NCBI GenBank assembly: GCA_945910005.1
Contig: OX246741.1
Location: 34,439,488 to 34,503,487, forward strand
Length of the DNA stretch: 64,000 nucleotides
Direction: 5' to 3'
DNA from: Isoperla grammatica
Taxonomy: Eukaryota > Arthropoda > Insecta > Plecoptera > Perlodidae
Shown: positions 48,201 to 58,200 of the stretch, piece by piece
Layout of the letters: each line of letters opens with the position of its first letter
Numbering within the stretch: the stretch's first letter is position 1
Notes under the pieces: model-generated
What the model was told of the DNA's origin: nothing
Database searches by the model: none
Seen by the model: the letters and a program-made list of their open reading frames with translations, nothing else
Made by a program: the position numbers and the translations under genes

Positions 48201-51200
48201 GGCAGTATACACCTGTATTAGTGCTGACGTCACATGAGGAAGTATTGGCCAACCAGCTGTTGGTACTGGACAGGACCGCGCTCGTTACACCTTGCAACAT
48301 ACGGTGTGGGCAGTATACATCTGTATTAGTGCTGACGTCACATGAGGAAGTATTGGCCAACCAGCTGTTGGTACTGGACACGACCGCGCTCGTTACACCT
48401 TGCAACATACAGTGGGGGCAGTATACAGCTGTATTAGTGCTGACGTCACATGAGGAAGTATTGGCCAACCAGCTGTTGGTACTGGACACGACCGCGCTCG
48501 TTACACCTTGCAACATACGGTGTGGGCAGTATACATCTGTATTAGTGCTGACGTCACATGAGGAAGTATTGGCCAACCAGCTGTTGGTACTGGACACGAC
48601 CGCGCTCGTTACACCTTGCAACATACGGTGTGGGCAGTATACATCTGTATTAGTGCTGACGTCACATGAGGAAGTATTGGCCAACCAGCTGTTGGTACTG
48701 GACACGACCGCGCTCGTTACACCTTGCAACATACAGTGTGGGCAGTATACAGCTGTATTAGTGCTGACGTCACATGAGGAAGTATTGGCCAACCAGCTGT
48801 TGGTACTGGACACGACCGCGCTCGTTACACCTTGCAACATACGGTGTGGGCAGTATACATCTGTATTAGTGCTGACGTCACATGAGGAAGTATTGGCCAA
48901 CCAGCTGTTGGTACTGGACACGACCGCGCTCGTTACACCTTGCAACATACGGTGTGGGCAGTATACATCTGTATTAGTGCTGACGTCACATGAGGAAGTA
49001 TTGGCCAACCAGCTGTTGGTACTGGACAGGAGCCGCGCTCGTTACACCTTGCAACATACGGTGTGGGCAGTATACACCTGTATTAGTGCTGACGTCACAT
49101 GGGGAAGTATTGGCCAACCAGCTGTTGGTACTGGACACGACCGCGCTCGTTACACCTTGCAACATACAGTGTGGGCAGTATACACCTGTATTAGTGCTGA
49201 CGTCACATGAGGAAGTATTGGCCAACCAGCTGTTGGTACTGGACACGACCGCGCTCGTTACACCTTGCAACATACGGTGTGGGCAGTATACACCTGTATT
49301 AGTGCTGACGTCACATGGGGAAGTATTGGCCAACCAGCTGTTGGTACTGGACAGGAGCCGCGCTCGTTACACCTTGCAACATACGGTGTGGGCAGTATAC
49401 ACCTGTATTAGTGCTGACGTCACATGAGGAAGTATTGGCCAACCAGCTGTTGGTACTGGACACGACCGCGCTCGTTACACCTTGCAACATACAGTGTGGG
49501 CAGTATACATCTGTATTGGTGCTGACGTCACATGAGGAAGTATTGGCCAACCAGCTGTTGGTACTGGACACGACCGCGCTCGTTACACCTTGCAACATAC
49601 AGTGGGGGCAGTATACATCTGTATTAGTGCTGACGTCACATGGGGAAGTATTGGCCAACCAGCTGTTGGTACTGGACACGACCGCGCTCGTTACACCTTG
49701 CAACATACAGTGTGGGCAGTATACATCTGTATTGGTGCTGACGTCACATGAGGAAGTATTGGCCAACCAGCTGTTGGTACTGGACAGGAGCCGCGCTCGT
49801 TACACCTTGCAACATACGGTGTGGGCAGTATACATCTGTATTGGTGCTGACGTCACATGAGGAAGTATTGGCCAACCAGCTGTTGGTACTGGACAGGAGC
49901 CGCGCTCGTTACACCTTGCAACATACGGTGTGGGCAGTATACACCTGTATTGGTGCTGACGTCACATGAGGAAGTATTGGCCAACCAGCTGTTGGTACTG
50001 GACAGGAGCCGCGCTCGTTACACCTTGCAACATACGGTGTGGGCAGTATACACCTGTATTAGTGCTGACGTCACATGGGGAAGTATTGGCCAACCAGCTG
50101 TTGGTACTGGACAGGAGCCGCGCTCGTTACACCTTGCAACATACAGTGTGGGCAGTATACACCTGTATTGGTGCTGACGTCACATGAGGAAGTATTGGCC
50201 AACCAGCTGTTGGTACTGGACACGACCGCGCTCGTTACACCTTGCAACATACGGTGTGGGCAGTATACATCTGTATTAGTGCTGACGTCACATGAGGAAG
50301 TATTGGCCAACCAGCTGTTGGTACTGGACACGACCGCGCTCGTTACACCTTGCAACATACAGTGTGGGCAGTATACATCTGTATTGGTGCTGACGTCACA
50401 TGAGGAAGTATTGGCCAACCAGCTGTTGGTACTGGACACGACCGCGCTCGTTACACCTTGCAACATACAGTGTGGGCAGTATACACCTGTATTAGTGCTG
50501 ACGTCACATGAGGAAGTATTGGCCAACCAGCTGTTGGTACTGGACACGACCGCGCTCGTTACACCTTGCAACATACAGTGTGGGCAGTATACAGCTGTAT
50601 TGGTGCTGACGTCACATGGGGAAGTATTGGCCAACCAGCTGTTGGTACTGGACACGACCGCGCTCGTTACACCTTGCAACATACGGTGTGGGCAGTATAC
50701 ACCTGTATTGGTGCTGACGTCACATGAGGAAGTATTGGCCAACCAGCTGTTGGTACTGGACACGACCGCGCTCGTTCTCTTGGGTTGCGACCCCTGGATG
50801 CCCAATTGGTCACTGATCTATGACGTCGGCAATCGTCATAGATTGTGCAACTACTCAACACGATAGCGCCAGATGGACGATTTGCATCGTTTGATATTAG
50901 ATACTAATCAATTTTGCATTACGTTATACTGTTTTAAAGGCTGCTTCCTGTGTGAGAGTAGTTCTTTTTGATTGGAGGCGTGTTTGTGTTTCTGACGGTA
51001 AGTAAAAATGATTGGTGATAAATTGAAAATAAAGAAATACAAGAATAAACGAAACGAAATTAAGTATCATCAGATCAAGAAAACTTGTTTACAAAGATCC
51101 AAGAAAATTGTTTACAAAGATCAATCGTCAGTTGATACGAGTATTTCAAGTAACCTATGTGTTTCTTACACTCACACAAGAACGAGACGTTAGCGAACAC

Positions 51201-51375
51201 ACCCACCTAGCAACGACGCGTCACGCAGGATGCCCGCGTTGTTGACGAGCACGTCGACGCCCCCCAGGTTGTTGTTGACCCAGTGGAAGGCGGCCAAGAC
51301 GTCGGCCTCCTTGGTGACGTCACACTGGCGCGCGTGCAGCTCACCGGGGGCTCCCTGCAACTCTTGCTTCAAGGC
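23670..51375 (-). CDS. SDR gene B: DHRS11 / farnesol-dehydrogenase-like, exons 2-6 (exon 1 not in window)
   Basis: Paralogue of gene A, upstream on the same strand; exons 51207-51375, 27044-27170, 25406-25535, 24023-24175, 23670-23711, joining to 206 codons plus stop in one frame. Exon lengths and phases equal those of gene A exons 2-6. It carries VNNAG, the catalytic Ser split across exons 3/4, YSASK with Tyr and Lys, ISPGATKT, and the C-terminus VHELTIKPIGEAF. Exon 1, with the TGxxxGxG motif, was not found between 51376 and 64000, so it lies further upstream or is lost. No stop or frameshift is seen in the visible exons. Intron 2 is 24 kb, nearly all 108-bp satellite, and intron 4's donor region is tandemly duplicated. 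Role as for gene A; substrate unknown. Confidence 0.82.
24023..24175 (-). CDS. Gene B exon 5
   Basis: 153 nt encoding SISPGATKTEILEAANIDVG through GAPPHVQ; acceptor ttgtgctccag, donor CAG|GTATGA. Unlike gene A, this exon's donor region is single-copy, although the homologous sequence in gene A has expanded about 89-fold. Confidence 0.9.
24209..24268. repeat. (TC)n microsatellite just upstream of gene B exon 5
   Basis: TC on the plus strand, so GA on the gene strand, starting 34 nt upstream of the exon 5 acceptor. A purine tract here could bind splicing regulators, but that is speculation. Confidence 0.9.
24767..25488 (-). repeat. 103-bp tandem array (7 units) from exon 4 / intron 4 of gene B
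   Basis: Seven head-to-tail units, donors at about 103-bp spacing from 24784 to 25405. On the minus strand a unit is 84 bp of exon 4 (SASKHAVKALTEG through HIKIS), the donor TCG|GTACGT, and 19 bp of intron. The exon has tactcagccag and the intron has aaactcagatg. Both contain ACTCAG, and the repeat junction lies at this 6-bp microhomology. The innermost unit is the genuine exon 4 end. Only a few substitutions separate units. Confidence 0.95.
25406..25535 (-). CDS. Gene B exon 4 (active-site exon)
   Basis: 130 nt: completes the Ser codon, then VAAHKVATFNGMTMYSASKH to HIKIS. Acceptor tttgttacag. The donor nearest the acceptor is at 25405, but six further copies of the donor with 84 nt of exon lie downstream, so 5' splice-site choice is ambiguous. 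Confidence 0.88.
25760..25870 (-). repeat. Dispersed retroposon fragment in gene B intron 3
   Basis: The minus strand carries gccagtaagaggcgacgaaa with a following pyrimidine-rich stretch, matching the fragment at 266-330. Family not identified. Confidence 0.4.
26330..26990 (+). repeat. Dispersed/duplicated segment, copy 1, interrupted by a SINE
   Basis: The two halves (26330-26445 and 26873-26990) match one uninterrupted segment at 27270-27510: shared ctcagaa.agacggtcgctc, gcttagtaggcc and ggttggtacttg blocks. The interruption is the SINE at 26446-26872, so the SINE inserted after the duplication or dispersal. Confidence 0.75.
26446..26872 (-). mobile_element. tRNA-derived SINE with (ATTT)n tail
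   Basis: Minus-strand head near 26872 with A box tggtctagtggttagc and B box gggttcaaatcccg, then a body containing ggagccgtcctagcaacgaa and a 3' end gagtgggtagactctaaatg with ATTT repeats. The same body and tail recur at 60137-60378 and 60537-60655. An uninterrupted copy of the target is at 27270-27510. Confidence 0.8.
27044..27170 (-). CDS. Gene B exon 3
   Basis: 127 nt: completes a split Asp codon, then GATADWQDLLQINIMGLSVC through GGHIIHLN and two bases of the catalytic Ser codon. Acceptor ttgttcacag, donor ACAG|GTAACT. Confidence 0.9.
27270..27510 (+). repeat. Dispersed/duplicated segment, copy 2 (uninterrupted)
   Basis: Matches 26330-26445 plus 26873-26990 without the SINE. It ends just before the first unit of the 108-bp satellite. 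Confidence 0.75.
27572..27579. promoter_or_regulatory. CRE-type palindrome TGACGTCA, first of about 210 in the array
   Basis: A full-consensus CREB/ATF-class bZIP site. The same octamer recurs once in almost every 108-bp unit up to 50776. Exceptions noticed are gaagtca near 43144 and 43576 and gacgtccc near 30385. The sequence shows the motif; binding or function is inference. Confidence 0.45.
36121..38200. repeat. Higher-order repeat blocks within the 108-bp satellite
   Basis: The 109-bp marker variant recurs near 36160, 36918, 37459 and 38216, i.e. spacings of 757, 541 and 757 bp (7, 5 and 7 units). The first units after 37459 and 38216 carry the same series of site variants (catggggaag with cggtgtggg, then cggtggggg). 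This points to duplication of multi-unit blocks. Confidence 0.6.
50817..50844. repeat. 10-bp perfect stem-loop at the outer edge of the 108-bp array
   Basis: atctatgacg and its complement cgtcatagat surround an 8-nt loop, about 40 bp beyond the last satellite unit. From there to exon 2 of gene B the sequence is AT-rich with no other feature. Confidence 0.5.
51207..51375 (-). CDS. Gene B exon 2 (most 5' exon visible)
   Basis: 169 nt, phase 0 to 1: ALKQELQGAPGEL through VLVNNAGILRDASLL. Acceptor cttgtctcaccag, donor CTAG|GTGGGT. Same length as gene A exon 2; the codons are more GC-rich than the surrounding DNA. Confidence 0.9.
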
Positions 51376-51412
51376 CTGGTGAGACAAGGAGAGACAGAAT
51401 AATGAGAAGCGG

Positions 51413-51485
51413 CACACTGGCGCGCGTGAAGCTCACCGGGGGCTTCCTGCAACTCTTGCTTCAAGGCCTGGTGAGACAAAGAGAG
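51413..51485 (-). pseudogene. Partial duplicate of gene B exon 2 5' end with its acceptor
   Basis: About 70 bp starting cacactggcgcgcgtg repeats the segment beginning at 51321, offset by 92 bp. It includes the acceptor ttgtctcaccag and the first codons of exon 2. It has no downstream donor of its own, so it is a truncated, probably skipped exon copy just upstream of the genuine exon 2. Confidence 0.8.
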
Positions 51486-51554
51486 AGAGATTAATAAAAA
51501 TCGGCGAAACCTTATTTGTTTCTAAAAAATAGGGTGAACAACCTTATTCCTGCC

Positions 51555-52800
51555 TAGGGATTGCTACCTTATCGTGGTGGGCATGTTTGTGTGCTTTGGT
51601 GATCCCGAGAACTATGCCGGTGGAAGCGTATGCTTCTGGTAGGCAGTGGCGGCTCTACCTAAGGCGCTGTGGCGCTGCAGCGCCACCTTAATTTGAGAGA
51701 AACTTCACTTATCTATGTAATCCCCCAATATTGACTAAATGGCTAAGATAGACTGACAAGACTTCGTTTGATGTGTGGTTTTTGATGCATTTTATTTGCA
51801 CGTACAGCACGATTACGTGTATCCCCGATGGCGGCCGTTGCGGCAGTATGTGTATTCTGCATTACGCGCTGTGAGCGATTCTGCTCGATCTAGCTATTCC
51901 CGCGCGTTTCCCTTCACCCCGCGAAGGAGTTTTCTATCCACAAATTTACGGCGCGGCTGCTCTGTGTTTCAAACAGCGATATGCAATGTCCAGCCTGCGA
52001 GCTTCCCTTGCCAAGCTAAAGAGCGAGTCTACCTTACCACGCACAGCCGTGATTGGTTACTTTCTCACAGCGAGTCCATTCATTCATTTTATTATCAGCC
52101 TTTGAGATTACATTGTGTCGTCAACCTGTCGGCTGCTGTGTGCTGTTACAGTTCTGCAAATAGTTTCGTGTCGGTGTTGTGTTTTGAATAGCCTGTTGTG
52201 GCTAATTTAGATCATAACCAATTAATGTTGTCGTTATTATAATGCGTGGTGTTCTTTGCGTGTGTTATTCTTATTCCGCATTACATCGGTGAGTAATTTA
52301 ATTAAATAGCAAACATTAAACTAACATTCTGTGTGGCGAAGCACATGGCCTAGCACCTGTGTACCATGTTCCGTTTTATGTATGGCGCGGCGCACGGTAT
52401 TCGATATCAAGTAATTGACAGAAATGTAATAATATTAATCAGATCAAAATGATTTCTGTAGCTCCGTTATTGGACAGACCTTTTGCTTCTCTTAGACTAG
52501 AAGAAAAGTTGGAGATTAAAAAACTCGGTTGCCAAACCCCAGAACCCTAAAGTGCCATTCGTTTTCGTTTCGGGGGGGGGGGGGGCGTGTACGTCTTTGT
52601 GTCTCTTAAGAAATTCCAATGTTGTATTACAGCTCCACCTCCCATAATCCCCACGAGCCGCCACTGCTGGTAGGGCCACCCTAGCCGGACATGGGAGAAG
52701 TAAGACGAAATGCAGTCCGCATCCTCTCCTTTCCCCTTTCCTCCCATTATTCCCCCGCCCTCCTAATTGTCCCTTTCCTCCAAACATCTTCATCTTCATA
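51555..52800 (+). mobile_element. Retroposon fragment split by a hAT insertion
   Basis: Flanks of the hAT element read continuously when it is removed: ...gaagcgtatgcttctggtagg and gccaccctagccggacatgg. The left part (ttgctaccttatcgtggtgg and on) has the look of a dispersed non-LTR retroposon 5' region. No ORF is left. Confidence 0.45.
51644..52666. mobile_element. Non-autonomous hAT element with intact 8-bp TSD
   Basis: Perfect 12-bp inverted termini CAGTGGCGGCTC / GAGCCGCCACTG and perfect 8-bp target duplications ctggtagg (51636-51643 and 52667-52674). 1023 bp. The one longish frame (51775-52191, plus) shows no transposase motif. A G-homopolymer lies near 52573. Confidence 0.88.
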
Positions 52801-53489
52801 TAATCACTCACTCAGCGTCTAGATTAGCCTAGTTGCAAAAATATGGGACGTAAAACCCAAATATTAATCAGACAACCTTATTTTAAGAGTTGTTTTTGTA
52901 ATGGTATTTGATTTCATTGCACTACATGTAAGTCTCAAATGAACGATTACTGACTTCACTAACACGTCATTATGATCCGTATTCACCAACATCGTTAAGC
53001 TCGGATTAAGTGGTCTAAGTTTGTTAACCATGGTTTTAACAAAAATTACATTCGAAATGCACAGTAGTCGATATGTTCGTCCGTAGCTTGAATTAAGTGG
53101 TCACAATAAAATAGTCGCTTACAAAGAAAACTGATTCAATGTGAGAGTTATTCGAAACTTCGTTTCTTCTGAGATAAGGGCAAAAAAACTGTCTGAACTA
53201 TGTTGCAGGCTCCATCTACTTCCCTCCACGGTCCGTCAGCCCAGTGATTATAATATGGTTGTGATTTTATATCTCAGCTCCAACGACAAACAATCAGTAC
53301 TCTTGGAGCAATAAGCAGAAGCCTACACACAGGGACAATCAACTTTTCTCCGATATTTGCATAATCAGCTAGCAATGTATATATCACAATCCCGAATGCT
53401 TTCGTGTTTTATGACCAATGGCAAATAAAGCACTAAGAACCCAAGTAGCACAAACTTTTGGCAAACTGATGGTAAACTGCGGATCGCCA

Positions 53490-53720
53490 TAAATTGAAGT
53501 GATGGGCCATAGGCGGCGATGCGCTTACGGCCCGCTTATGGGGTTGGCCAAGCCCCCTTCACTTTGCCGTAAGCGGGTTATCGCTTATGGGCCATAGGCG
53601 GGCCGCTGTGGAAATCCGACAGTTGCAAAAACTATAAACTATATTTTTTGCTACAGCGGCCCGCCTGCGCGCCACAACCTTTATTGTGTTGATGTCATGG
53701 TTACGGCGCGTGAGCGGCGT
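53490..53720. repeat. GC-rich dispersed repeat, related to the right edge of the window
   Basis: Contains cttatgggccataggcgggc in an otherwise AT-rich region. Nearly the same text (tttatgggccacaggcgggc) recurs at 63948-63970. Short internal inverted copies of cggcccgcc are present. Family unknown. 52810-53480 and 53720-54050 show nothing I can name. Confidence 0.5.
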
Positions 53721-54049
53721 GCTGTAGGGCCTGCATCTTTTTACAGCAGTGGGCCATCACTTTGCCACAACCCCAAAACGTATTGATTCCGCAAAGGATC
53801 ATCTGTTAACCGGCAGTTTACCGTCAATTATATGTTCGACAATTGACTTAATTTCACGTACACAACGTACAGTTCAAATTAAGCATTTGCTTTGTTATAA
53901 CCCTGTCAGACGAGAGAGAAACTCGCCAAGAAGAATGTAAAAAATAAATTCGTATGCGCATACTATACTAAATGTATTACCACTAAAAGAAAGCAATTGC
54001 GTGTTATGTTTATGAACATGCCACTCAATAAAGGACTCAAGACTTACAT

Positions 54050-54200
54050 AAATAGCGCTGCTAAGCAACCTCCTTTAAGCGCCAATGATGAATAATAACA
54101 ATAAAACATCAATGAAAATTGACAGGTAAACCACTGTTTTTAGAAGTTTATTTTCTTGCCACCAGAATGCATGAAGTCTATATTGAGTGCTCTTTTTTAC
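54050..54200 (-). repeat. Dispersed repeat, second copy of 22478-22610
   Basis: The reverse complement shares ttctggtgg.aagaaaataaac, ctgtcaattttcattg and ggaggttgcttagcagcgct with 22478-22610. It lies just outside the Gypsy element. Confidence 0.6.
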
Positions 54201-54232
54201 TTACATTTTTATTATCCACCTTGGCAGAGAAT

Positions 54233-54455
54233 TGTAATGTTCTCCCCCAGGTGTTTAGGGTTCATTAAACAACCAGACTCCGGAATATAGAGAATACTTT
54301 ATTAGTACAAACACACGACTATTACATTCCATGGTCGACTACAGACTGTCACTCGGCGGACTATGTCGCCGGCCCATCCACAGCCTACTCCCGGGAGGGC
54401 GGGGCTAATCCCTACATGGGATGAATATCAGGCGGTGGCCACAACAACCACCACA
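54233..54455 (-). mobile_element. Gypsy element 3' LTR (complete, 223 bp)
   Basis: Minus strand starts TGTGGTGGTT and ends ACATTACA, so it has TG...CA ends. It is preceded on the minus strand by a purine tract (aagggaggag). An AATAAA within it fits an R-region poly(A) signal. Its last 122 bp are identical to the right-hand LTR at 58989-59110. Confidence 0.88.
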
Positions 54456-54605
54456 CTCCTCCCTTACTAGCTTTTTAGGCAACCAATGGATAATAATTAC
54501 ATAACAGATTACATTCACAAAGGATACTCATTAGTTAACTAACTTTAAGTTTAGATACAATAACAATGGATAAGAAAATACATAACATTACATTCAAAAA
54601 GATAC

Positions 54606-55200
54606 TCATAAGTTTAACTTCTGTGGTGCCTTCACCACTCGGGAGGAACGCCTCAAAATGGGTGAAGAATTATCCTTATTATTATTATTAATAGGAATTT
54701 TCTCTGGAGAAGTAAATTGGGAATGATTCCCATAGGTTACTTTTCCCTTGCTAGCTGGGGAGCTCCCAGGCTCCTTGGGCACAATGGGACTAGGAGGATG
54801 TTCAGAGAGGGGTAAGGATTCCTTATGTTGAGGTGTCAATATAACTTTTGGTAAGGGATACAGTTCTCCCCCCTCGTAAGGTTTCATTTGGTTGAGGTGT
54901 ACCAAACGGATAACATCTTTTACTTCTACCAGGTAGGTTACTGCACTGATTTGCTTCCTAATTACACCTTTCTCAGGGACAGTGTATGGCTTGATTTTGA
55001 CCAATACTTGGGTGCCTACTTCGAAAGTTAACAGTTTGGTTGGAGTCATAGGGGGCACCCTATGGTTATTAGGTTTTATTAAGGATAGGATGGTCCTGGG
55101 TTTATGCTTCAACAAAAACTCTGACGGACTTAACTCGTTATCTGAATGAGGGGTGGTTCTATATGTTAAGAGGATCCTGTCTAATATCTCTTGAACCTCT
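54606..55200 (-). pseudogene. 3' end of Gypsy pol (integrase C-terminus), out of frame with main ORF
   Basis: After the frame break near 55203-55210, a second frame carries the expected continuation of integrase: an LLTYRTTPHS-type segment, then a basic C-terminal region (VGTQVLVKIKPYTVPEKG, HLNQMKPYEGG) and a Ser/Pro-rich tail to a TGA at 54606. The first ATG in this frame is at 55115, but the homology starts upstream, so it is a continuation, not a separate gene. Confidence 0.8.
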
Positions 55201-58200
55201 CCTTTTTTTTAATGTCAAGTTATGAACCAATAGTTCCTTGGATAGCCCCTTTTTAATGGTTTGAACTGCTCGTTCGGCGGCCCCGTTTGACCTTGGGGAA
55301 TATGGGGGGCTATGTATCAGGGTTATTCCATAAGCTTTACAAAAAGCTGTGAACTCCACGGAAGTAAAGGGGGGGCCGTTGTCAGAGACAATTTGGTGTG
55401 GAAACCCAAACACGGTGAAACAATGTCTCAATTTCCTAGTGACTTCTGTTGCGTCAGTGCCTCTGGCCATAAACCAGACTTCGATCCACCGAGAGGCACT
55501 ATCAACCAGAATTAAGAATGTTTTCTGATCTTTGACAAAGAAGTCAATATGAACCCTAAACCAAGGTTCCACACTGGGCCACTTTACTGTTACATTTGAA
55601 CTAGGTGTGAAGTTAATAACTTGACATGCTTCGCAGGATTGTACTTTATTTTCAATTTCGGCATTTAGCGAAGGCCACCAACACGTGGTTCTGGCCAATG
55701 CTTTCATGCGTACAATGCCCGGATGTTCATTATGCAAGAGAGTTAACAATGTTTCTTGCAAGGATTTAGGAATAATCACTTTATTACCAGCCAAAAGGCA
55801 ACCGTGTTCAAGTGACAATTCCATTCTTCTCTTAAAATAGGGGATAAGACCTCCTTCAGGCACATGATTTGGCCACCCATGCTTTGTGAGATCGAGCACT
55901 TTGGATAACACCGGATCTTTAGCAGTTTCAGTTGCTATTTCGACATACGTTAGCGGAAACTCTTCATCTAACAATGCGATTTTGTAATCCTCGATAAGCT
56001 CTCTTTTATCAGGTAATCGTGACAGGGCATCGGCGGGGCACATCAAGGAGGCCTTACGGTACATAATCTTATAATTATAAGTTGACAAGATGACGGCCCA
56101 CCGTTGAAGACGGGAAGCTGCCACCGTAGGTATCCCTTTGGTGGGAGCCAGAATATGTTTAAGTGGCTGATGGTCAGTTGCTAATGTAAATGCTTGACCA
56201 AACAGATACTTATGGAAGCGCTTAACTGTAAACACTAATGCCAAGGCTTCTCTATCTAATTGCGAATAACCTTGTTGGGTGGGTGTCAAAGTACTGGATA
56301 CAAACATTACGGGTCTTTCAATTCCATTTATTAAGTGACTGAGGACACCACCTACTCCATAGGGAGAGGCATCGGCTGACACCACAATGGGATAATCTGG
56401 GTTATAGTGAACCAGCAAGCAGTTATTCTGTAGTAGCTCCTTACTTTTTGCAAATGCTCTTACACAGTCAGCTGACCAAAACCACGGGGCTCCCTGTTTG
56501 GTAAGGTTGTATAAAGGTTTCAATAATGTTGATAAATTGGGAAGAAAACGGTTATAAAAATTTAACATTCCGAGGTAGGATCTAAGCTGGGAAACGTTGA
56601 TGGGTTCCGAGGCTTCAACAATGGCCGTGATTTTATTGTTTGAAGGACTGATCCCCTTGGCATGTAAGGCATGACCTAAATAATCAACCTGGGTACAGAA
56701 AAATTTGCATTTGTGTAGGTTGACGCGGACCTGGTATTCATTTAATCGCCTTAGCACCTTATCGACATTTCTTTTACAATGCTCTAAATCCCTACCAGTG
56801 ATAAGAATATCATCGAGATATACTTTCACCCACGGCATATCTTTTAAAATCTCCTCCATGGTAGCTTGGAATATTCCCGGCGCACTAGATACGCCAAACG
56901 GAAGCCTGGTGAACTGGTAAAGGCCAAATTCCGTATTTATCGTTAAATATTGTCGCGACTCGGGGCCAACAATTAACTGCTGGTAAGCGTTTTGTAGGTC
57001 AAGGACCGTAAAGACGGTTCCTCCAGATAATGATGTGAAAATATCCTCGAGTCGAGGCAAAGGGTAGAAGTCTGTTTTCAATGCGGAATTTAGGGTCACC
57101 TTGAAATCCACGCAGATCCTAACCTTGTTATTTGTTTGGGGTACGCATACAATGGGTGAGGCCCATTCGGCATGGCGTACGGGTACGAGGGTACCCACCT
57201 CCACCATTTCATCCAACTGCCGCTTCACCTCAGACTTGAGGGCGTAAGGAATGCTATATGCCTTGTGGAATACCGGTGTCACATTTTCTTTTAGGACTAG
57301 GTTGGCCTGGTATTGTTTAATGGAAACCGACTTATCATTCGAAAATACATTGGGGAATTTTTTGCTGAGCTCCTCTACGACTGTCCTTGGGTTTACTAAT
57401 GAATTAGAGGCTGCTAGGCCATCGTCAATTTCAACCGTGAAAATATCAGACTCCTCCAGGTTTTGGCCTAGAACTATCTCAGTGGACTCTGATTCGAGGG
57501 TTTCAGACTTTGTATCAACTTGAAGCACATTTCTCCAGGATGGGGATAGGCTATCCAACCATGGTCTACCTAGCAACGGCTTTATCTTCCTATTATTCTC
57601 ACAAACGGTGAGTTTTAATAGCTTACTTGTGTTAGTTGGGGATTTGACTTTGACCTCTATCTGACCTAACACTCCTAGTTTTTCCCCGGTCACAGACTTT
57701 AAAGACAACGGGCTAGGGTGAAGCTTCTTTTGACTGAAGTTATCATAATAAAATTGACTTGAAATTAAACTCACACTGGCTCCGGTGTCTACTTCAAACT
57801 TTACAATAATATCTTCTACTCTTAATTTTACGAACAGGGGACTACCCCCAAGCGTTTTTATTGTAGACGGCACAACTTCCTTGGAGGTGACTTCTAGGAC
57901 ATCTTCGGCTGAGGACCCTTTACTCACCACCTTGGTCACTCTTGCCGTAGCACTCGTACTCACTTTACTGACAGACACACTATCACTTGATTCACTATCG
58001 GCTTCACTAGAACCATCGGCAATCACATCATGCACTCGCCGATTCTTTCGGCACACCCGAGAGGTATGGCCCTGCTTATGGCAACTGAAACACTCCCAGT
58101 TACGAGCTGGACAATCGGCTTCGTTGTGGAGACGCCCACATCGTCGGCAAGACTGCACACTTCCAGGATTCCTTGACTCGTACCTTGAAGACTGGCTAGA

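Larger units (their letters stand above)
27525..50776. repeat. 108-bp satellite array, about 215 units, intron 2 of gene B
   Basis: 23.25 kb of contiguous units with period 108 bp. A 109-bp variant has gacaggagccgcg instead of gacacgaccgcg, and a 108-bp intermediate has gacaggaccgcg. Variation is limited to a few sites (cRgtgK, ataca[c/t/g]ctg, attRgtgc, catgRgga); the rest is almost invariant, implying active homogenisation. Each unit holds TGACGTCA, a GTATAC palindrome and an E-box-like CAGCTG inside a small ccaac...gttgg inverted repeat. As 108 is 36 codons and no unit has an in-frame stop in several frames, both strands carry open frames up to about 830 codons. These are by-products, with no domain recognised. 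Confidence 0.97.

Noticed and set aside
27685..49210. Many long open frames on both strands (up to about 830 codons)
   Set aside because: They exist because the satellite period is 108 bp (36 codons) and the unit lacks stops; they occur on both strands at once, break only at the 109-bp variant, and show no known domain.
51775..52191. 138-codon frame inside the hAT element as a transposase
   Set aside because: No BED finger, hAT dimerisation or catalytic motif is visible, and composition is not coding-like. The element is probably non-autonomous.
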